Notes: generated by a model from the sequence alone, not told the origin. Counted from the stretch's first letter, positions 19,086-28,858 are shown. The stretch: DNA of 64,000 nucleotides from CAYWKS01 sp964458935 (GCA_964458935.1 CAYWKS010000005.1:62001-126000); one strand, 5' to 3'. A program made the numbers and translations.

Positions 19086-20170
19086 CAACGTCACTGACCG
19101 TCATTGTCGTTACGCTCAATCGCTCTGACTGCGTGCAGCGATGCCTGGCATGCCTTTCCGACCAGACGCATCCCGTTCAGCAGGTCATCGTGGTTGATGC
19201 GTCAACCGACGCGCAGCACAGAGCCGTAACGCAAGCCGTGGTTGCAGACAGGCCCGGTGTATATGAGGCGATCTATCTCCGCAATGAGGCTGGGTACGGC
19301 CATATGACGATGTCCCGCAACATCGGACTCGAAAGGGCGACCGGCGAGATCATTGCGTTCCTCGATGACGATTCGTTCGCACGGCCGGATTGGGCGGCGA
19401 ACCTGCTTGCCACTTATGCAAATGCTCCCGATATTGGCGGTGTCGGTGGGCGGGCCGTGCGCTGCGAGCGGCAACTGCACGATCCGATTGACGAGCAGCA
19501 GGCAAAAATTGGCGTCTTGCGACGAGATGGCATGATCGGCGGAGCATGGACAGTGGACTGTGGCCGGCCGCTCGAGGTTGAGCACTTGCAGGGCTGCAAC
19601 ATGTCGTTCCGTCGGTGCGTCCTGGCCGAACTCGGTGGTTTTCGCGACGAGTACCGAGGCCCGGAAGTCCGAGAGGAAACTGACCTGTGCTTACGGGTCA
19701 GACGCCTGGGCCATCGCCTGGTCTACGCCCCTAAGGCTGTGGTCATACATATCGGAGCGCCCAAGCCGCAAGGTCGCCGTTTCGACCATCGCTATGAGTA
19801 CTTCGCACGGCACAACCATGTGTACCTGCTGATACGCAACTTTGGCTGCTGCGCCATGCTCGCCCGCTATCTTATAAGTAGTCTAGGTATGGACCTGCGT
19901 TTGTACGGAGGGCAAGCGTGGCGAACCCGCGGTCTGGAACTGCCACAGGCCATCAGTGGGTTCGCTGTGACGCAGTATGGCAAGGTGATCGGCCTGTACC
20001 GCGGTGGTGTGAAGTGGCTCAGCCGAGGCCTGGACCCGCTCCGCCAAGACCAAACGGGCAGGGCATTGCGGCATTGGCTCAACCAGAGCCAAGATGCGTT
20101 ATCGGGGTCGCATTCATGTGAACTTCGCACACGTGGCTCTCATGCTGTAGCAGAGGCATGCAACACCTGA
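19082..20170 (+). CDS. Glycosyltransferase family 2
   Basis: 362 residues. N-terminal GT2 core 'TVIVVTLNRSDCVQRCLACL', 'VIVVDASTD', 'SRNIGLERATGEIIAFLDDD' with the metal-binding D-D-D. The acceptor block 'LQGCNMSFRRCVLAELGGF' and 'REETDLCLRVRRLGHRLVYA' follow, typical of rhamnosyl/galactosyl GT2 enzymes. GTG start overlaps the previous stop and has AGGAG eight bases upstream, a clear ribosome site for a non-ATG start. The C-terminal 90 residues have amphipathic, Arg-rich segments that may bind the membrane. Its last 13 bases overlap the next gene if that starts at 20158. Confidence 0.89.
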   Translation: MTTSLTVIVVTLNRSDCVQRCLACLSDQTHPVQQVIVVDASTDAQHRAVTQAVVADRPGVYEAIYLRNEAGYGHMTMSRNIGLERATGEIIAFLDDDSFARPDWAANLLATYANAPDIGGVGGRAVRCERQLHDPIDEQQAKIGVLRRDGMIGGAWTVDCGRPLEVEHLQGCNMSFRRCVLAELGGFRDEYRGPEVREETDLCLRVRRLGHRLVYAPKAVVIHIGAPKPQGRRFDHRYEYFARHNHVYLLIRNFGCCAMLARYLISSLGMDLRLYGGQAWRTRGLELPQAISGFAVTQYGKVIGLYRGGVKWLSRGLDPLRQDQTGRALRHWLNQSQDALSGSHSCELRTRGSHAVAEACNT

Positions 20171-21246
20171 TGGTCTCGCCGGGCAACATGGCCAAGACTG
20201 CGCATTGGGCGCTACGCCGTATGGGTGAGCGTCGGACGTCTCGTGCGGTCTACATTGGTGGCCACGGTGGCGGCAACCTGGGCGATGACCTGATGCTCAG
20301 CATTGCACGTGACTTGTTGCCACAATGGGAACTGACAGACTGCGCGGAATCGTGGCATGAAAAGCGCTTGGCGCGCTTCGGTCTCAGTGGTGCAAGATAC
20401 TTCGAACATGCCCTGCTGGGCGGCGGTACGCTGATCAGTCCGTTCTGGTACGGCAAGGTCGAAGCAGCGGTGGGCCTGGGCATACCGCTGTCATCGTTGG
20501 GTACCGGCGCAGGTAGCTGTGGGTTCATCCAGGACGACGGCATCGACCTGTCGAGCTGGGCCCCGCTCTTGAAGCGTTTCAAGCATCTGGGTGTGCGCGG
20601 TCCACGTTCACTCCAAAGAATGTTGGATATGGGTATTGAGCACGCCGAGGTTGTCGGGGACCTCGCCCTCTATCACACACGCGACAAGCCGATCGTACCG
20701 GACTCCACGCCCAGCATCGCGGTCAATCTGTGCCTGCCGGCGGCGAACGAGCCGCAGTGCGGTGAGGCTCAGCGTTTTGAGGAACTTGTGAACACGCTGC
20801 GCCCCTATGTGCAACAGGGATGGAGCCTGCGTCCTTATGCCATGAATGCAGCCGATGTCGGTCCCACCGCGCACCTGACGGAACGCCTGGAGCGTTCGGT
20901 GCAGCGCATACCGCACCTCAAGAGCGTTGAGGAATTCTTCGCACATGTAGGTCCTGCAGTCATCAATATAGCGGTGCGTCTGCACGGGGCGATTCTCGGA
21001 TGTTGCGCGGGTGTGCCGCCGCTCATCCTTGGCTATCGAGACAAGTGCCGGGACTTCGCCGAGTCCCTGGGGCTGGAACGCTGGTGTGTCGACTTGCCGT
21101 CGGCCGAGATGGGTGACGTCGCCATCGCAACGGCTGCGGCGATGCAGGCTGCGCCCTTTGTCCGTGAAGACACGATTGCTCGAGCAAGGGCGCAGAAGCA
21201 GACTCTGATCGCATACTGTGATCGCATCACCCGTGAAGGGGCGTGA
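20158..21246 (+). CDS. Polysaccharide pyruvyl transferase family protein
   Basis: 362 residues. Members transfer pyruvate from phosphoenolpyruvate as a ketal onto sugars (CsaB, WcaK, EpsO types). Visible motifs: 'YIGGHGGGNLGDDLMLSIAR' near residue 31; 'ALLGGGTLISPFWYGK'; 'LSSLGTGAGSCGF'; 'LGVRGPRSLQRMLDMG'; and near the C-terminus the catalytic-region 'VRLHGAILGCCAGVPPLIL', with the R-x-H that marks the family. Two ATGs (20158, 20170) are possible; the first is preceded by AGAGG at very short spacing. Pyruvylation adds negative charge and, in S-layer organisms, forms an anchoring epitope. Here the likely target is the glycan of this locus. Confidence 0.9.
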   Translation: MQHLMVSPGNMAKTAHWALRRMGERRTSRAVYIGGHGGGNLGDDLMLSIARDLLPQWELTDCAESWHEKRLARFGLSGARYFEHALLGGGTLISPFWYGKVEAAVGLGIPLSSLGTGAGSCGFIQDDGIDLSSWAPLLKRFKHLGVRGPRSLQRMLDMGIEHAEVVGDLALYHTRDKPIVPDSTPSIAVNLCLPAANEPQCGEAQRFEELVNTLRPYVQQGWSLRPYAMNAADVGPTAHLTERLERSVQRIPHLKSVEEFFAHVGPAVINIAVRLHGAILGCCAGVPPLILGYRDKCRDFAESLGLERWCVDLPSAEMGDVAIATAAAMQAAPFVREDTIARARAQKQTLIAYCDRITREGA

Positions 21247-21249
21247 GGG

Positions 21250-22425
21250 GTGCAGACGCCGCTGGTCTTCATCCTGACAGCCGAGGAGAGCTTCACTCCC
21301 GAGCGGAGCGGTGCGATTGCCACGCATACCCACGGCTGCTGCGCTGAAGCCACCGCGGCTGGTATCGACACCGTGGTGCTTGGACGACCACACGCGCGAG
21401 CGCACCCCTATGAAGATGTTGAGACGATCCTGTACGAAGCGCCCGAACCACCGACGGGTGGAGCCGCGTTGCTGATTCGCCGCGCCGAACGTCGAGTCCG
21501 TTCATGGACACGACTTAGGTTTGGAGAGTATGCAGACCGAACAGCCAGCGTGATCACGAAAAGAGGACTCACGCACGCAACGCTGATCGTCCATAACGAC
21601 CCTGAACTCGTCGTGGCACTGCGCAAGCGCCTACCGCATGCGTTGCTGCTGCACTGGTTCCACAATCAGCATACATGCAAGTCACGAACACGGGCGCAGT
21701 TTGCCGGGTGCGTGGACCACGTGATTGCCGTCAGTGACTTCGTGTCCGATTGGGTATGTGAGCACTATGGGCTGGACACCAATGCTGTCGAACGAATCTA
21801 CAACGGCGTCGACCTGGAGATGTTTACGCCGCTGGAAGACAGTTGCGATGACAGCATGCCGGTAATCAACTTCACGGGGCGGACCGGGATTGAGAAGGCA
21901 CCGGACCTTGTTCTGTCAGCGGCGCTGGAAATGGCTCGCCGGGGCAAGGCACGACCGTTCGGCGTACAACTCATCGGCTCCAATCACTGGGGGGAACGAA
22001 CGATGGATGAGTACCAGGCACGGCTCGATACGCTCGCGACAGCGTTGGGCGACACCGGCATAGCGGTAGAGATGACCGGTCATCTCGGGCGAAGGGAAAC
22101 GGCTCGTCGCATGCAGACTGCAGACATACACGTGGTGCCGTCGCGATGGGAAGAGCCCTTCGGCCTGACCACGATTGAGGGTATGGCATGTGGCCTTGCG
22201 ACGGTTGCGTCGCGGACCGGGGCGACGCCAGAGATCCTGCGCGATGATGCGGGCCTTCTGTTCGACAATGAGGATGTCGCCGGGTTGGCCGATCACCTCG
22301 AAGCTCTGGTCGCTGACCCTGACTTGCGAAGGTCCTACGCCGAGCGTGCTCGCGTCCGTGCGCAGGAGTACAGCTGGTCGAATACTTGGCGTGGCCTAGA
22401 GAAGCTGCTGAGCCGGATCGAATAA
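21250..22425 (+). CDS. Glycosyltransferase family 4
   Basis: 391 residues, GT-B. N-terminal 'SFTPERSGAIATHTHGC' lines up with the 'SPVSGGAIATCV' of the next gene. The central 'LLLHWFHNQHTCKSR' is shared in form with 22434 ('WLHNEHHSRDE') and 32345 ('LWSHNEVWRTYSR'), defining a local subfamily. The C-terminal domain has 'IYNGVDLEMFTP', 'FTGRTGIEKAPDLVL' and the donor motif 'EEPFGLTTIEGMACGLATVA'. GTG start three bases after the preceding stop. Donor unknown. Confidence 0.88.
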   Translation: MQTPLVFILTAEESFTPERSGAIATHTHGCCAEATAAGIDTVVLGRPHARAHPYEDVETILYEAPEPPTGGAALLIRRAERRVRSWTRLRFGEYADRTASVITKRGLTHATLIVHNDPELVVALRKRLPHALLLHWFHNQHTCKSRTRAQFAGCVDHVIAVSDFVSDWVCEHYGLDTNAVERIYNGVDLEMFTPLEDSCDDSMPVINFTGRTGIEKAPDLVLSAALEMARRGKARPFGVQLIGSNHWGERTMDEYQARLDTLATALGDTGIAVEMTGHLGRRETARRMQTADIHVVPSRWEEPFGLTTIEGMACGLATVASRTGATPEILRDDAGLLFDNEDVAGLADHLEALVADPDLRRSYAERARVRAQEYSWSNTWRGLEKLLSRIE

Positions 22426-22433
22426 TCTTGCAC

Positions 22434-23639
22434 ATGTGCTTCGCATTGCCTCCGATTGAGCGCTATTCACCCGTCAGCGGCGGGGCGATCGCTACCTGCG
22501 TGATGCAAGTCGTACGCCATCTGGCAGCACGCGGGCACCAGGTTACCGTACTGGCAGACAATCATGAGTCAGAGCCATACGACGTGGGCCAGTTCGTGCC
22601 CATCAGGTGTCCGATGCAGCGTGAATTGCCGCTGTGGCGCCGCGGCGTGTCGAAGTGGCGATATCGTATGCATCGCTATGACTGGCCGCGGCAGGACGTA
22701 TATGTGGATGCCGTTGCAGGTGCCGTTCGACGACTTGCCCCAAGCCCGGATGTTATGGTGGTCGAGAATGATCTGCATTCACCATGGCTGCTGAAGCGAC
22801 AGTTTCCTGGCATACGGCAGGTTCTGTGGCTGCACAATGAGCATCACTCGCGTGATGAATCGCCGAATCGCTGCTGGGCTGCGATCGACCATATTGTCAC
22901 GAACAGCGACTACATTCGGCGTTTCACACACGACCGATACGGCGTCGCCCTTGATCGCATGACCGTTGTTCACAATGGAGTCGATCTGGATGCGTTTGTC
23001 CCACGCGAAGGCTACAACAAGCCCCGACGCCCTCTAAAGGTGCTTGCGTTGGGCCGTATCGATCCGAACAAGGGCGTAGACCTTGCGGTCGATGCGGTGG
23101 CCGCCTTGCGAAGTGAAGGCGAGGACGTGGAGATGACGGTTGTCGGGGGGCGCTGGTTCTTCGGTGACGAAGCTGGGAGCGACCCGTACTTCCTGAGCTT
23201 GAAGGACAAGATGAATCGAGCCGGTGCGACCTACCTGGGGCATCTGCCGCGGAAGCAGGTGCCAGCGATCATCGCTCAGCACGACATAGCGTGCGTGCTC
23301 TCCCGCTCACAGGAGCCTTTTGGCCTGGTGGCTCTGGAGACAATGGCATGCGGATGCGCAGTGATTGCATCGGACCGCGGGGGACTGCCCGAGGCGTGCG
23401 CCGGGGCAGCGCGGGTCGTCGATGTGAACCGGTTCGACAGCGTGGTTGACGTATTGCGAGAACTTGTCCAGAGCCCGGAGCGCCTCGCAGAAGCAAAGCA
23501 AGCATCCCGACAACGCGCTTTGAGAGCTGATTGGGGCAAGGCAGGTGCCGCCATGGAGACCGTACTGCTGGCAGCATACCACGGGGGGGGATACGCCTCC
23601 ACGCCTCCACCGCCTAAGGAGGTGGCATCGTGGGCTTAG
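22434..23639 (+). CDS. Glycosyltransferase family 4
   Basis: About 401 residues, GT-B, closely similar in plan to the preceding enzyme: 'PPIERYSPVSGGAIATCVMQ', 'VLWLHNEHHSRDESPNR', 'TVVHNGVDLDAFVPR', 'LGRIDPNKGVDLAVDAV' and 'QEPFGLVALETMACGCAVIA'. I start it at the ATG at 22434, nine bases after the previous stop; a TTG at 22428 and another at 22386 are alternatives, and none has a convincing ribosome site. Probably a tandem duplicate that then diverged. Confidence 0.87.
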   Translation: MCFALPPIERYSPVSGGAIATCVMQVVRHLAARGHQVTVLADNHESEPYDVGQFVPIRCPMQRELPLWRRGVSKWRYRMHRYDWPRQDVYVDAVAGAVRRLAPSPDVMVVENDLHSPWLLKRQFPGIRQVLWLHNEHHSRDESPNRCWAAIDHIVTNSDYIRRFTHDRYGVALDRMTVVHNGVDLDAFVPREGYNKPRRPLKVLALGRIDPNKGVDLAVDAVAALRSEGEDVEMTVVGGRWFFGDEAGSDPYFLSLKDKMNRAGATYLGHLPRKQVPAIIAQHDIACVLSRSQEPFGLVALETMACGCAVIASDRGGLPEACAGAARVVDVNRFDSVVDVLRELVQSPERLAEAKQASRQRALRADWGKAGAAMETVLLAAYHGGGYASTPPPPKEVASWA

Positions 23640-24415
23640 ATCAGCAGACCCTCATGTTCTCGATGGCGTTCAACGGCTACGACGTGCTATATAACAAGTG
23701 CATTCGTTCACAGCGCGCGTACGCTGAACGGCAGGGATACATGTACCGCTTCGTGAGTCGACCGCGCTGGACAAGCCTCACCCGGGAATGCGCCTGGCTG
23801 AAGATCGCGCTGATGATCCGTGCACTGGAACGTGGCTACGGCTGGGTCTTCTTCATCGACGCCGATGCTGAAGTGAAGCCCGACACGCCTCCCATCCAGC
23901 AACTCGCCGAGCCGACCAAGAGCGTCTACCTCGTGCCGGGGTGGTCGGGGCGAGTGAACTCCGGTGTTCTGATCGTACGCAACTCTGCAGATGCGATCGA
24001 GATGTTTCGCAACATCCTGGAGAACGCGCAGAAGCCAGTCCCCGATGAGGATGCGTTAAGCTGGGGCGAGAACGGACACGTGATTCACTACTCCAAGAAT
24101 CAAGCGTTTGTGAAGATCTGTGACCGCAAGTGGAACAACAACGCCGACCCTGCGATGGATGACTACATTCGACACTACAGCAACGGCCCTATGCGCGATA
24201 CGTACAAGCAGGTATGGATGTGGCGCACCCTATTCAAGTTCGAGAAGACCATGGCGCGTGGCCAGGGAAGGCTGATCCGCGCGGCGCGACAGAAAATGGG
24301 TCAGAACCGCCCGTTCTTGGAGAATCTGCGCACGCTGGAGCACCAGTGTACGAGGCACTACCCGGAATTCGGGGCCAATGGCGCTGCGAAGGTCGAGGCT
24401 GCTGCTAAGGCATGA
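23630..24415 (+). CDS. GT-A nucleotide-sugar transferase, GT34 (GMA12/MNN10)-like
   Basis: 261 residues. 'YDVLYNKCIRSQRAYAERQG' at the N-terminus resembles the opening of GT34-type galactosyl/mannosyl transferases. 'WLKIALMIRALERGYGWVFF' leads straight into the metal site 'IDADAEVKPD'; 'GRVNSGVLIVRNS' and a late 'DYIRHYSNGP' complete the pattern. GTG start with a perfect AAGGAGGT seven bases upstream, overlapping the preceding gene by ten bases. This is one of the strongest ribosome sites in the run, so this product may be made in larger amount. Specificity unknown. Confidence 0.72.
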   Translation: MGLDQQTLMFSMAFNGYDVLYNKCIRSQRAYAERQGYMYRFVSRPRWTSLTRECAWLKIALMIRALERGYGWVFFIDADAEVKPDTPPIQQLAEPTKSVYLVPGWSGRVNSGVLIVRNSADAIEMFRNILENAQKPVPDEDALSWGENGHVIHYSKNQAFVKICDRKWNNNADPAMDDYIRHYSNGPMRDTYKQVWMWRTLFKFEKTMARGQGRLIRAARQKMGQNRPFLENLRTLEHQCTRHYPEFGANGAAKVEAAAKA

Positions 24416-25521
24416 GCAGGCGCATGCGAAACATCGCGATGATTTCGCTGTACCTGCCCGGTGATAGCAAGATCGGCTCGGGCTGGCAGGCCCATTACAT
24501 GGCCAACGCGCTTGTCCGTCATGGCCATCGCGTCACCATGTTCAGCCCCGATCGTCCTGGAGACGACGCGACGTACGAGTACCAGCCGGTGTACGTGGGC
24601 AGCCACCTCACCACGTTTCGGTTTGCATGGAACCTACGAAGGGCTGGCTTGGACGCGTTCGACATCATCCACGCTCACGGGGACGATTACTGGCTGTGGG
24701 GCGGGAAGTATCCGCCGCATGTCCGCACGATGCATGGGTCGTGTCTCGCCGAGGCATCGCACGCATCGTCACTGCGGGGTCGCGTGCGGATGTACATGCT
24801 TGGCGTGAGTGAACTGCTGGCAACCTTCGTCGCCGACCGAACAATATGCATCTCCCGTGATACGTGCCGCTACTACCCCGGCATCAATGAGGTGATCGTC
24901 AATGGCGTTGACCTGACGGCTTTCTATCCATGCCCACTGGCGGACAAGGCCGTTCAACCGACGGTGCTTTTCGTGGGCACGTACCACAACCGCAAGCGTG
25001 GGAAGCTCCTGATGGAGCAGTTCGCTGAAGTGATTCGTCCGGCGATGCCCGACGCCCGGCTGTGGATGGTCTGCGGAGATGCGCCGCCTGCCCCCGGCGT
25101 CGAAGTGCTGGGACGACTCAGTGTGCGAGATCTGGCCGATCGATACAGACTGGCGACCGTCTTCTGTCTGCCCAGCAGCTACGAGGGATTCGGCGTGCCC
25201 TACATCGAGGCGATGGCTTCGGGGACGCCAGTAGTCGCGACACCAAATCCTGGGGCCTGCGAGGTGCTGGATAAAGGGCGTTACGGCCGAATCGCAAATC
25301 CCGAGTCCTTGGGTGAGGAAATACTGGGACTGCTCCGCAACCCCGTAGCCCAGCAGAGCATGCGCGACCTCGGCATCCAACGCGCCGCTCGATACGGCTG
25401 GGATGAGGTCGTGGCGCAGTACGAGACGGTTTACGACCAGATCGAAGCCGGTACGAACAGTCAGGCCGAATCAGAATCCAGAAGCATCGTCGCGACCACC
25501 GGGTCCGTTTCTAACCCGTGA
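24412..25521 (+). CDS. Glycosyltransferase family 4
   Basis: 369 residues, GT-B. N-terminal 'MISLYLPGDSKIGSGWQAHY' is the acceptor-side loop. 'FDIIHAHGDDYWLWG' and 'RTMHGSCLAEASHAS' follow. The C-terminal domain has 'VNGVDLTAFYP', 'LFVGTYHNRKRGKLL', 'CLPSSYEGFGVPYIEAMASG' with the E-x7-E donor site, and 'GTPVVATPN'. ATG overlaps the previous stop (ATGA). A 49-base gap follows. Standard GT4; donor not known. Confidence 0.88.
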   Translation: MSRRMRNIAMISLYLPGDSKIGSGWQAHYMANALVRHGHRVTMFSPDRPGDDATYEYQPVYVGSHLTTFRFAWNLRRAGLDAFDIIHAHGDDYWLWGGKYPPHVRTMHGSCLAEASHASSLRGRVRMYMLGVSELLATFVADRTICISRDTCRYYPGINEVIVNGVDLTAFYPCPLADKAVQPTVLFVGTYHNRKRGKLLMEQFAEVIRPAMPDARLWMVCGDAPPAPGVEVLGRLSVRDLADRYRLATVFCLPSSYEGFGVPYIEAMASGTPVVATPNPGACEVLDKGRYGRIANPESLGEEILGLLRNPVAQQSMRDLGIQRAARYGWDEVVAQYETVYDQIEAGTNSQAESESRSIVATTGSVSNP

Positions 25522-25570
25522 ATAGCCACGTAGTCCGTAAGGCAAGCACCTGTCCCAGAGAAATGTACCC

Positions 25571-26758
25571 ATGAACATCACTCTATTTCCCAGTGCGTTC
25601 TACCCGAGTCTTGGCGGCATTGAAGAATTGGTCCGCCAGTTGTGCCTGGAGTTAAGGCGGCGCGGTGATGCACCCGTGTTGATGGTCAATCGCTGGCCGC
25701 GCGATCTGCCCGCGTGCGAAGAACGTGAGGGGTTACACATCCATCGTCTGCCCATGCGTGTGCCGGCGAGTGGCAATCTGAAAGCGCAGGTGAACTATCG
25801 CCTGACTCACCATCACGTGCGTCGCCAGACGGTGCGAGTGCTCCGTGAAGAGGGGACGCAGGTACTCCACGTCCAAGGCGTGAGTTGTCAAGCGGTATAC
25901 GCCTTGCACGCCAAGCGCGCATTGGGATTGCCGTTGGTGGTAACGCTTCAGGGCGAATTGACCATGGATGCGCGGCAGATCTTCGAACGCGAAGTGTTCG
26001 CACAGCAACTCATGCGGCAGGCCCTGCGGGACGCTGACATCGTGACTGGCTGCTCCGGCAAGACGCTTGCTGACGGCGAGAAGTTCCTCGGTGAGTCGCT
26101 TGGCGACAAGGGACGAGTCGTATTCAATGGGGCCAGCGTAGAGGACTTCAAGACCGCACAGCCCTACGACTACCCACGACCATATGTGCTGGCGCTGGGG
26201 CGTATGGTGCCACAGAAAGGCTTTGACGTGCTCTTGCGCGCGTGGAAGCAGGTGCAGCCCGCTGGAGTCGACCTGCTATTGGCGGGTGACGGGCCGGACC
26301 TCGACGACCTGCAGCGCCTTGCCGGCGAGCTAGGCTTGGGCGATGCTGCGGGGGTGAAGTTCCTTGGCCGGGCAGATCGTCCAACAACCGCATCGCTGTT
26401 CCGCGGCTGTCAGTTCGTTGCTCTGCCATCACGTACAGACGAAGGTTTGCCTGTCGTATGCGCCGAGACCATGGCAGCGGGTAAGACCATTGTCGGCACG
26501 AGCGTTGGCGGTGTGCCCGAAGCCTTCATCGACGGTCAGACTGGCCTGATCGTCGAACGCGATGACGTGGAGGCATTCGCTGCCGCGCTGAAGCAGATGC
26601 TCGAGAACCCGACCATGCGCGATCAGATGTCGGCTGCCGCAGCGGATAGAGCGGAATTATTCGGCTGGCAGCGCATCACGACGGACTACCAGGCCGCGTA
26701 TCGCGATGCCATGCGTGTCGCGGCAGGCGCTCGCGATGATATCGCGGTTGGTGCATGA
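25571..26758 (+). CDS. Glycosyltransferase family 4
   Basis: 395 residues, GT-B. 'FPSAFYPSLGGIEELVRQLC' is the classic GT4 opening. 'LHVQGVSCQAVYA' and 'LVVTLQGELTMDARQIFERE' belong to the first domain. 'LGRMVPQKGFDVLLRAW', 'LLLAGDGPDLDDL' and 'PSRTDEGLPVVCAETMAAGK' form the second, with the donor-binding Glu pair. Preceded by a 49-base gap with no obvious promoter. The stop overlaps the next ATG. Confidence 0.89.
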   Translation: MNITLFPSAFYPSLGGIEELVRQLCLELRRRGDAPVLMVNRWPRDLPACEEREGLHIHRLPMRVPASGNLKAQVNYRLTHHHVRRQTVRVLREEGTQVLHVQGVSCQAVYALHAKRALGLPLVVTLQGELTMDARQIFEREVFAQQLMRQALRDADIVTGCSGKTLADGEKFLGESLGDKGRVVFNGASVEDFKTAQPYDYPRPYVLALGRMVPQKGFDVLLRAWKQVQPAGVDLLLAGDGPDLDDLQRLAGELGLGDAAGVKFLGRADRPTTASLFRGCQFVALPSRTDEGLPVVCAETMAAGKTIVGTSVGGVPEAFIDGQTGLIVERDDVEAFAAALKQMLENPTMRDQMSAAAADRAELFGWQRITTDYQAAYRDAMRVAAGARDDIAVGA

Positions 26759-27798
26759 GCGAGATGACAGGCGCGGCCTCCCCGAGTCTTGGTTCGACGC
26801 TGATTCGTGCAGCACATGTGGATAAGGAGCCGTGCGCAAGCATCGGGGTGGTCATACCTGTCTACAATCGACCTCGTCTGATTGTGGATGCCATTGACTG
26901 CGTCATCGCCCAGTCTCGCCGGCCTCAACGTCTTGTGATCGTCGACGATGGGTCGACGGATGCCACGGCGGCGAACATCGAGAAGCATCTGGCGGAGAGG
27001 CCACCGCCGTTTGAAGTGCGTCTTGTGCGCCAGGAGCGATCCGGTGTATCGGCTGCACGCAATCGTGCAGTTCATGAACTCGAGGAATGCGACATCCTGG
27101 CGATGATCGATTCTGATGATCTATGGCCTTCTGACTACCTCGAACGGATGTCTCAACCGCTCATGGACGATGCAGCCGCCGCAGCCACCTTCTGCGACCA
27201 GCGGTTTGTGGACACCCAGACCGGCGACTCACGACATCGGGATCTGGCGATCTATGCAACCCAGACGACACGGCGCATGTTTCTCTATGGCCCCCCGACG
27301 CCGTCCTGCACCGTATTGCGCGGTGACCTGTTTCGCCGGCTGGGCGGTTACGACCAGACGCTTACGTGCAGCGAGGATTACGACTTGCACCTCCGCCTCA
27401 GCTTGGAAGGGCGGTGGGTTCATGTGCCGGGCATTGAAGTGCAGATCCGTCGCGCAACGGGTGTAAATGACGTTACGGCCCACCACCTGACAGAGATTCG
27501 TGATCGCTGCATTGTCACACAACGCATCGTCATGCTGGAGCGATTCGTGCGGGTTCATGGCGGCGCGCGGCGGATGACGGGCCGTGAATGGCGGACGGCG
27601 CTCGGTCGCCAGTGGATACAGCACGGTCGCGCTTTGGCAAGTCAAGGCAGCGTCGGGGAAGCGGCCTGGTGTTACCAGCGCGCCTTGCGCGCCGCCCCAT
27701 GGTTGGTAGCCGGGTGGACAGGCTACACGTCGACCCGCCTGCGTCGATCGGCAACACCGCCGCCAACAGATGTGGATGCGGTACATGCTCCCGTGTGA
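26755..27798 (+). CDS. Glycosyltransferase family 2
   Basis: 347 residues. A 28-residue lead precedes the GT2 core 'IGVVIPVYNRPRLIVDAIDC', 'RLVIVDDGSTDATAANI', 'SGVSAARNRAVHELEECDIL' and the metal site 'IDSDDLWPSDY'. 'TCSEDYDLHLRLSLEG' is the acceptor-side E-D-Y/D-L block common in GT2. Starts in the preceding stop (ATGA). C-terminal residues about 240-347 are basic. Specificity unknown. Confidence 0.89.
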   Translation: MSEMTGAASPSLGSTLIRAAHVDKEPCASIGVVIPVYNRPRLIVDAIDCVIAQSRRPQRLVIVDDGSTDATAANIEKHLAERPPPFEVRLVRQERSGVSAARNRAVHELEECDILAMIDSDDLWPSDYLERMSQPLMDDAAAAATFCDQRFVDTQTGDSRHRDLAIYATQTTRRMFLYGPPTPSCTVLRGDLFRRLGGYDQTLTCSEDYDLHLRLSLEGRWVHVPGIEVQIRRATGVNDVTAHHLTEIRDRCIVTQRIVMLERFVRVHGGARRMTGREWRTALGRQWIQHGRALASQGSVGEAAWCYQRALRAAPWLVAGWTGYTSTRLRRSATPPPTDVDAVHAPV

Positions 27799-27835
27799 CG
27801 CTGCATGGCCCAGTGTGAATCCGACTGCAAGCAAT

Positions 27836-28846
27836 ATGGAAACACGCAACGCACCGGTTCACCTCATCTATGCAGCCGATGGCGGTTTCGCCATGCCGCT
27901 GGCGGTATCGCTGTATTCCGTGTTGCGGCACCTTTCAGCACAGCGCTCGGCCTGCGTCTATATCGTCGATGGCGGCTTCACAGCGGTGCAGCGCCGCCGC
28001 ATCGAAGCGGTGGCGGAACGCGGTGCGCGTGAGCGAACCCTTCATATACATTGGGTTCAGCCCTGCCGTTCCTGGTGGGGCGGCGTGCAACCCGACTTCT
28101 CCGGCAAGCATCTGAATGAGACAGTGCTGTACCGCTTAGGTGTTCCGCACTTCCTGCCCGGCGATGTCGAGACTGCGATCTATATCGATGCGGATGTTGT
28201 GGCCAAGGCCGATGTCGGTGAGTTGGAGCAACAGATCGTTCCGGGATGCGGCGTCAGCGCCGTCACCGACTACTGCATGGCGACATGGTCCCTGCGGTAC
28301 TGGCACCGCCCCGAGCCCCTGGCGGCTTTGGGCTTGAGCGGCGATGAACCGTACTTCAACGCTGGGGTGCTCGGTATTAACGTGCGTTACTGGCGTGAGA
28401 ATGGCGTAGCGAGTGCGGCGGCGCAGTTCCTCGCGAATTACTGCAACATTGCGGGCTTCTACGATCAGGATGCCTTGAACTACGTCCTGCGGGGCCGTTG
28501 GCATGCGCTGCACCCCGGTTGGAATTTCCCGCCGACGTGTCGCGACACCGTCGGTCGTCGCGGGGCGACCGTAGAGCAGCGAACGGGCCTGCCCTACGCC
28601 GAGCTGCAACAGCAGGCCAAACTGGTCCATTTCACCGGCGCCAAACCTTGGAACCAGGGCTTCACCAATCCAGAGCGGCCGACGTTCGTACGCGAGTTGC
28701 GCGAGAGTCGGTGGTTCGGCGTGACAGGCTACAGGGCATGGGCAGCCGGCTGGTATTGCAAACTGCTGTTCCGCGGACTGTGGAAGAAATGGTATTGGGC
28801 GGTCCGTCCACGAGTGCTGCAACTTGCACGCAAAGGTGCGGCCTGA
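27836..28846 (+). CDS. Glycosyltransferase family 8
   Basis: 336 residues, retaining GT-A enzyme of the LgtC/RfaJ type. 'VHLIYAADGGFAMPLAVSLY' begins the core; metal-binding 'YIDADVVAKADVGEL'; 'YFNAGVLGINVRYWRENG'; 'YDQDALNYVLRGRW'; and the GT8 closing motif 'VHFTGAKPWNQGF' (H-x-x-G-x-x-K-P-W). The ATG at 27836 fits the family length; an in-frame ATG at 27770 would overlap the previous gene by 29 bases. It is a clear paralogue of 30112, with a GT2 gene between them. Confidence 0.9.
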   Translation: METRNAPVHLIYAADGGFAMPLAVSLYSVLRHLSAQRSACVYIVDGGFTAVQRRRIEAVAERGARERTLHIHWVQPCRSWWGGVQPDFSGKHLNETVLYRLGVPHFLPGDVETAIYIDADVVAKADVGELEQQIVPGCGVSAVTDYCMATWSLRYWHRPEPLAALGLSGDEPYFNAGVLGINVRYWRENGVASAAAQFLANYCNIAGFYDQDALNYVLRGRWHALHPGWNFPPTCRDTVGRRGATVEQRTGLPYAELQQQAKLVHFTGAKPWNQGFTNPERPTFVRELRESRWFGVTGYRAWAAGWYCKLLFRGLWKKWYWAVRPRVLQLARKGAA

Positions 28847-28858
28847 ACGTACCCGGTA

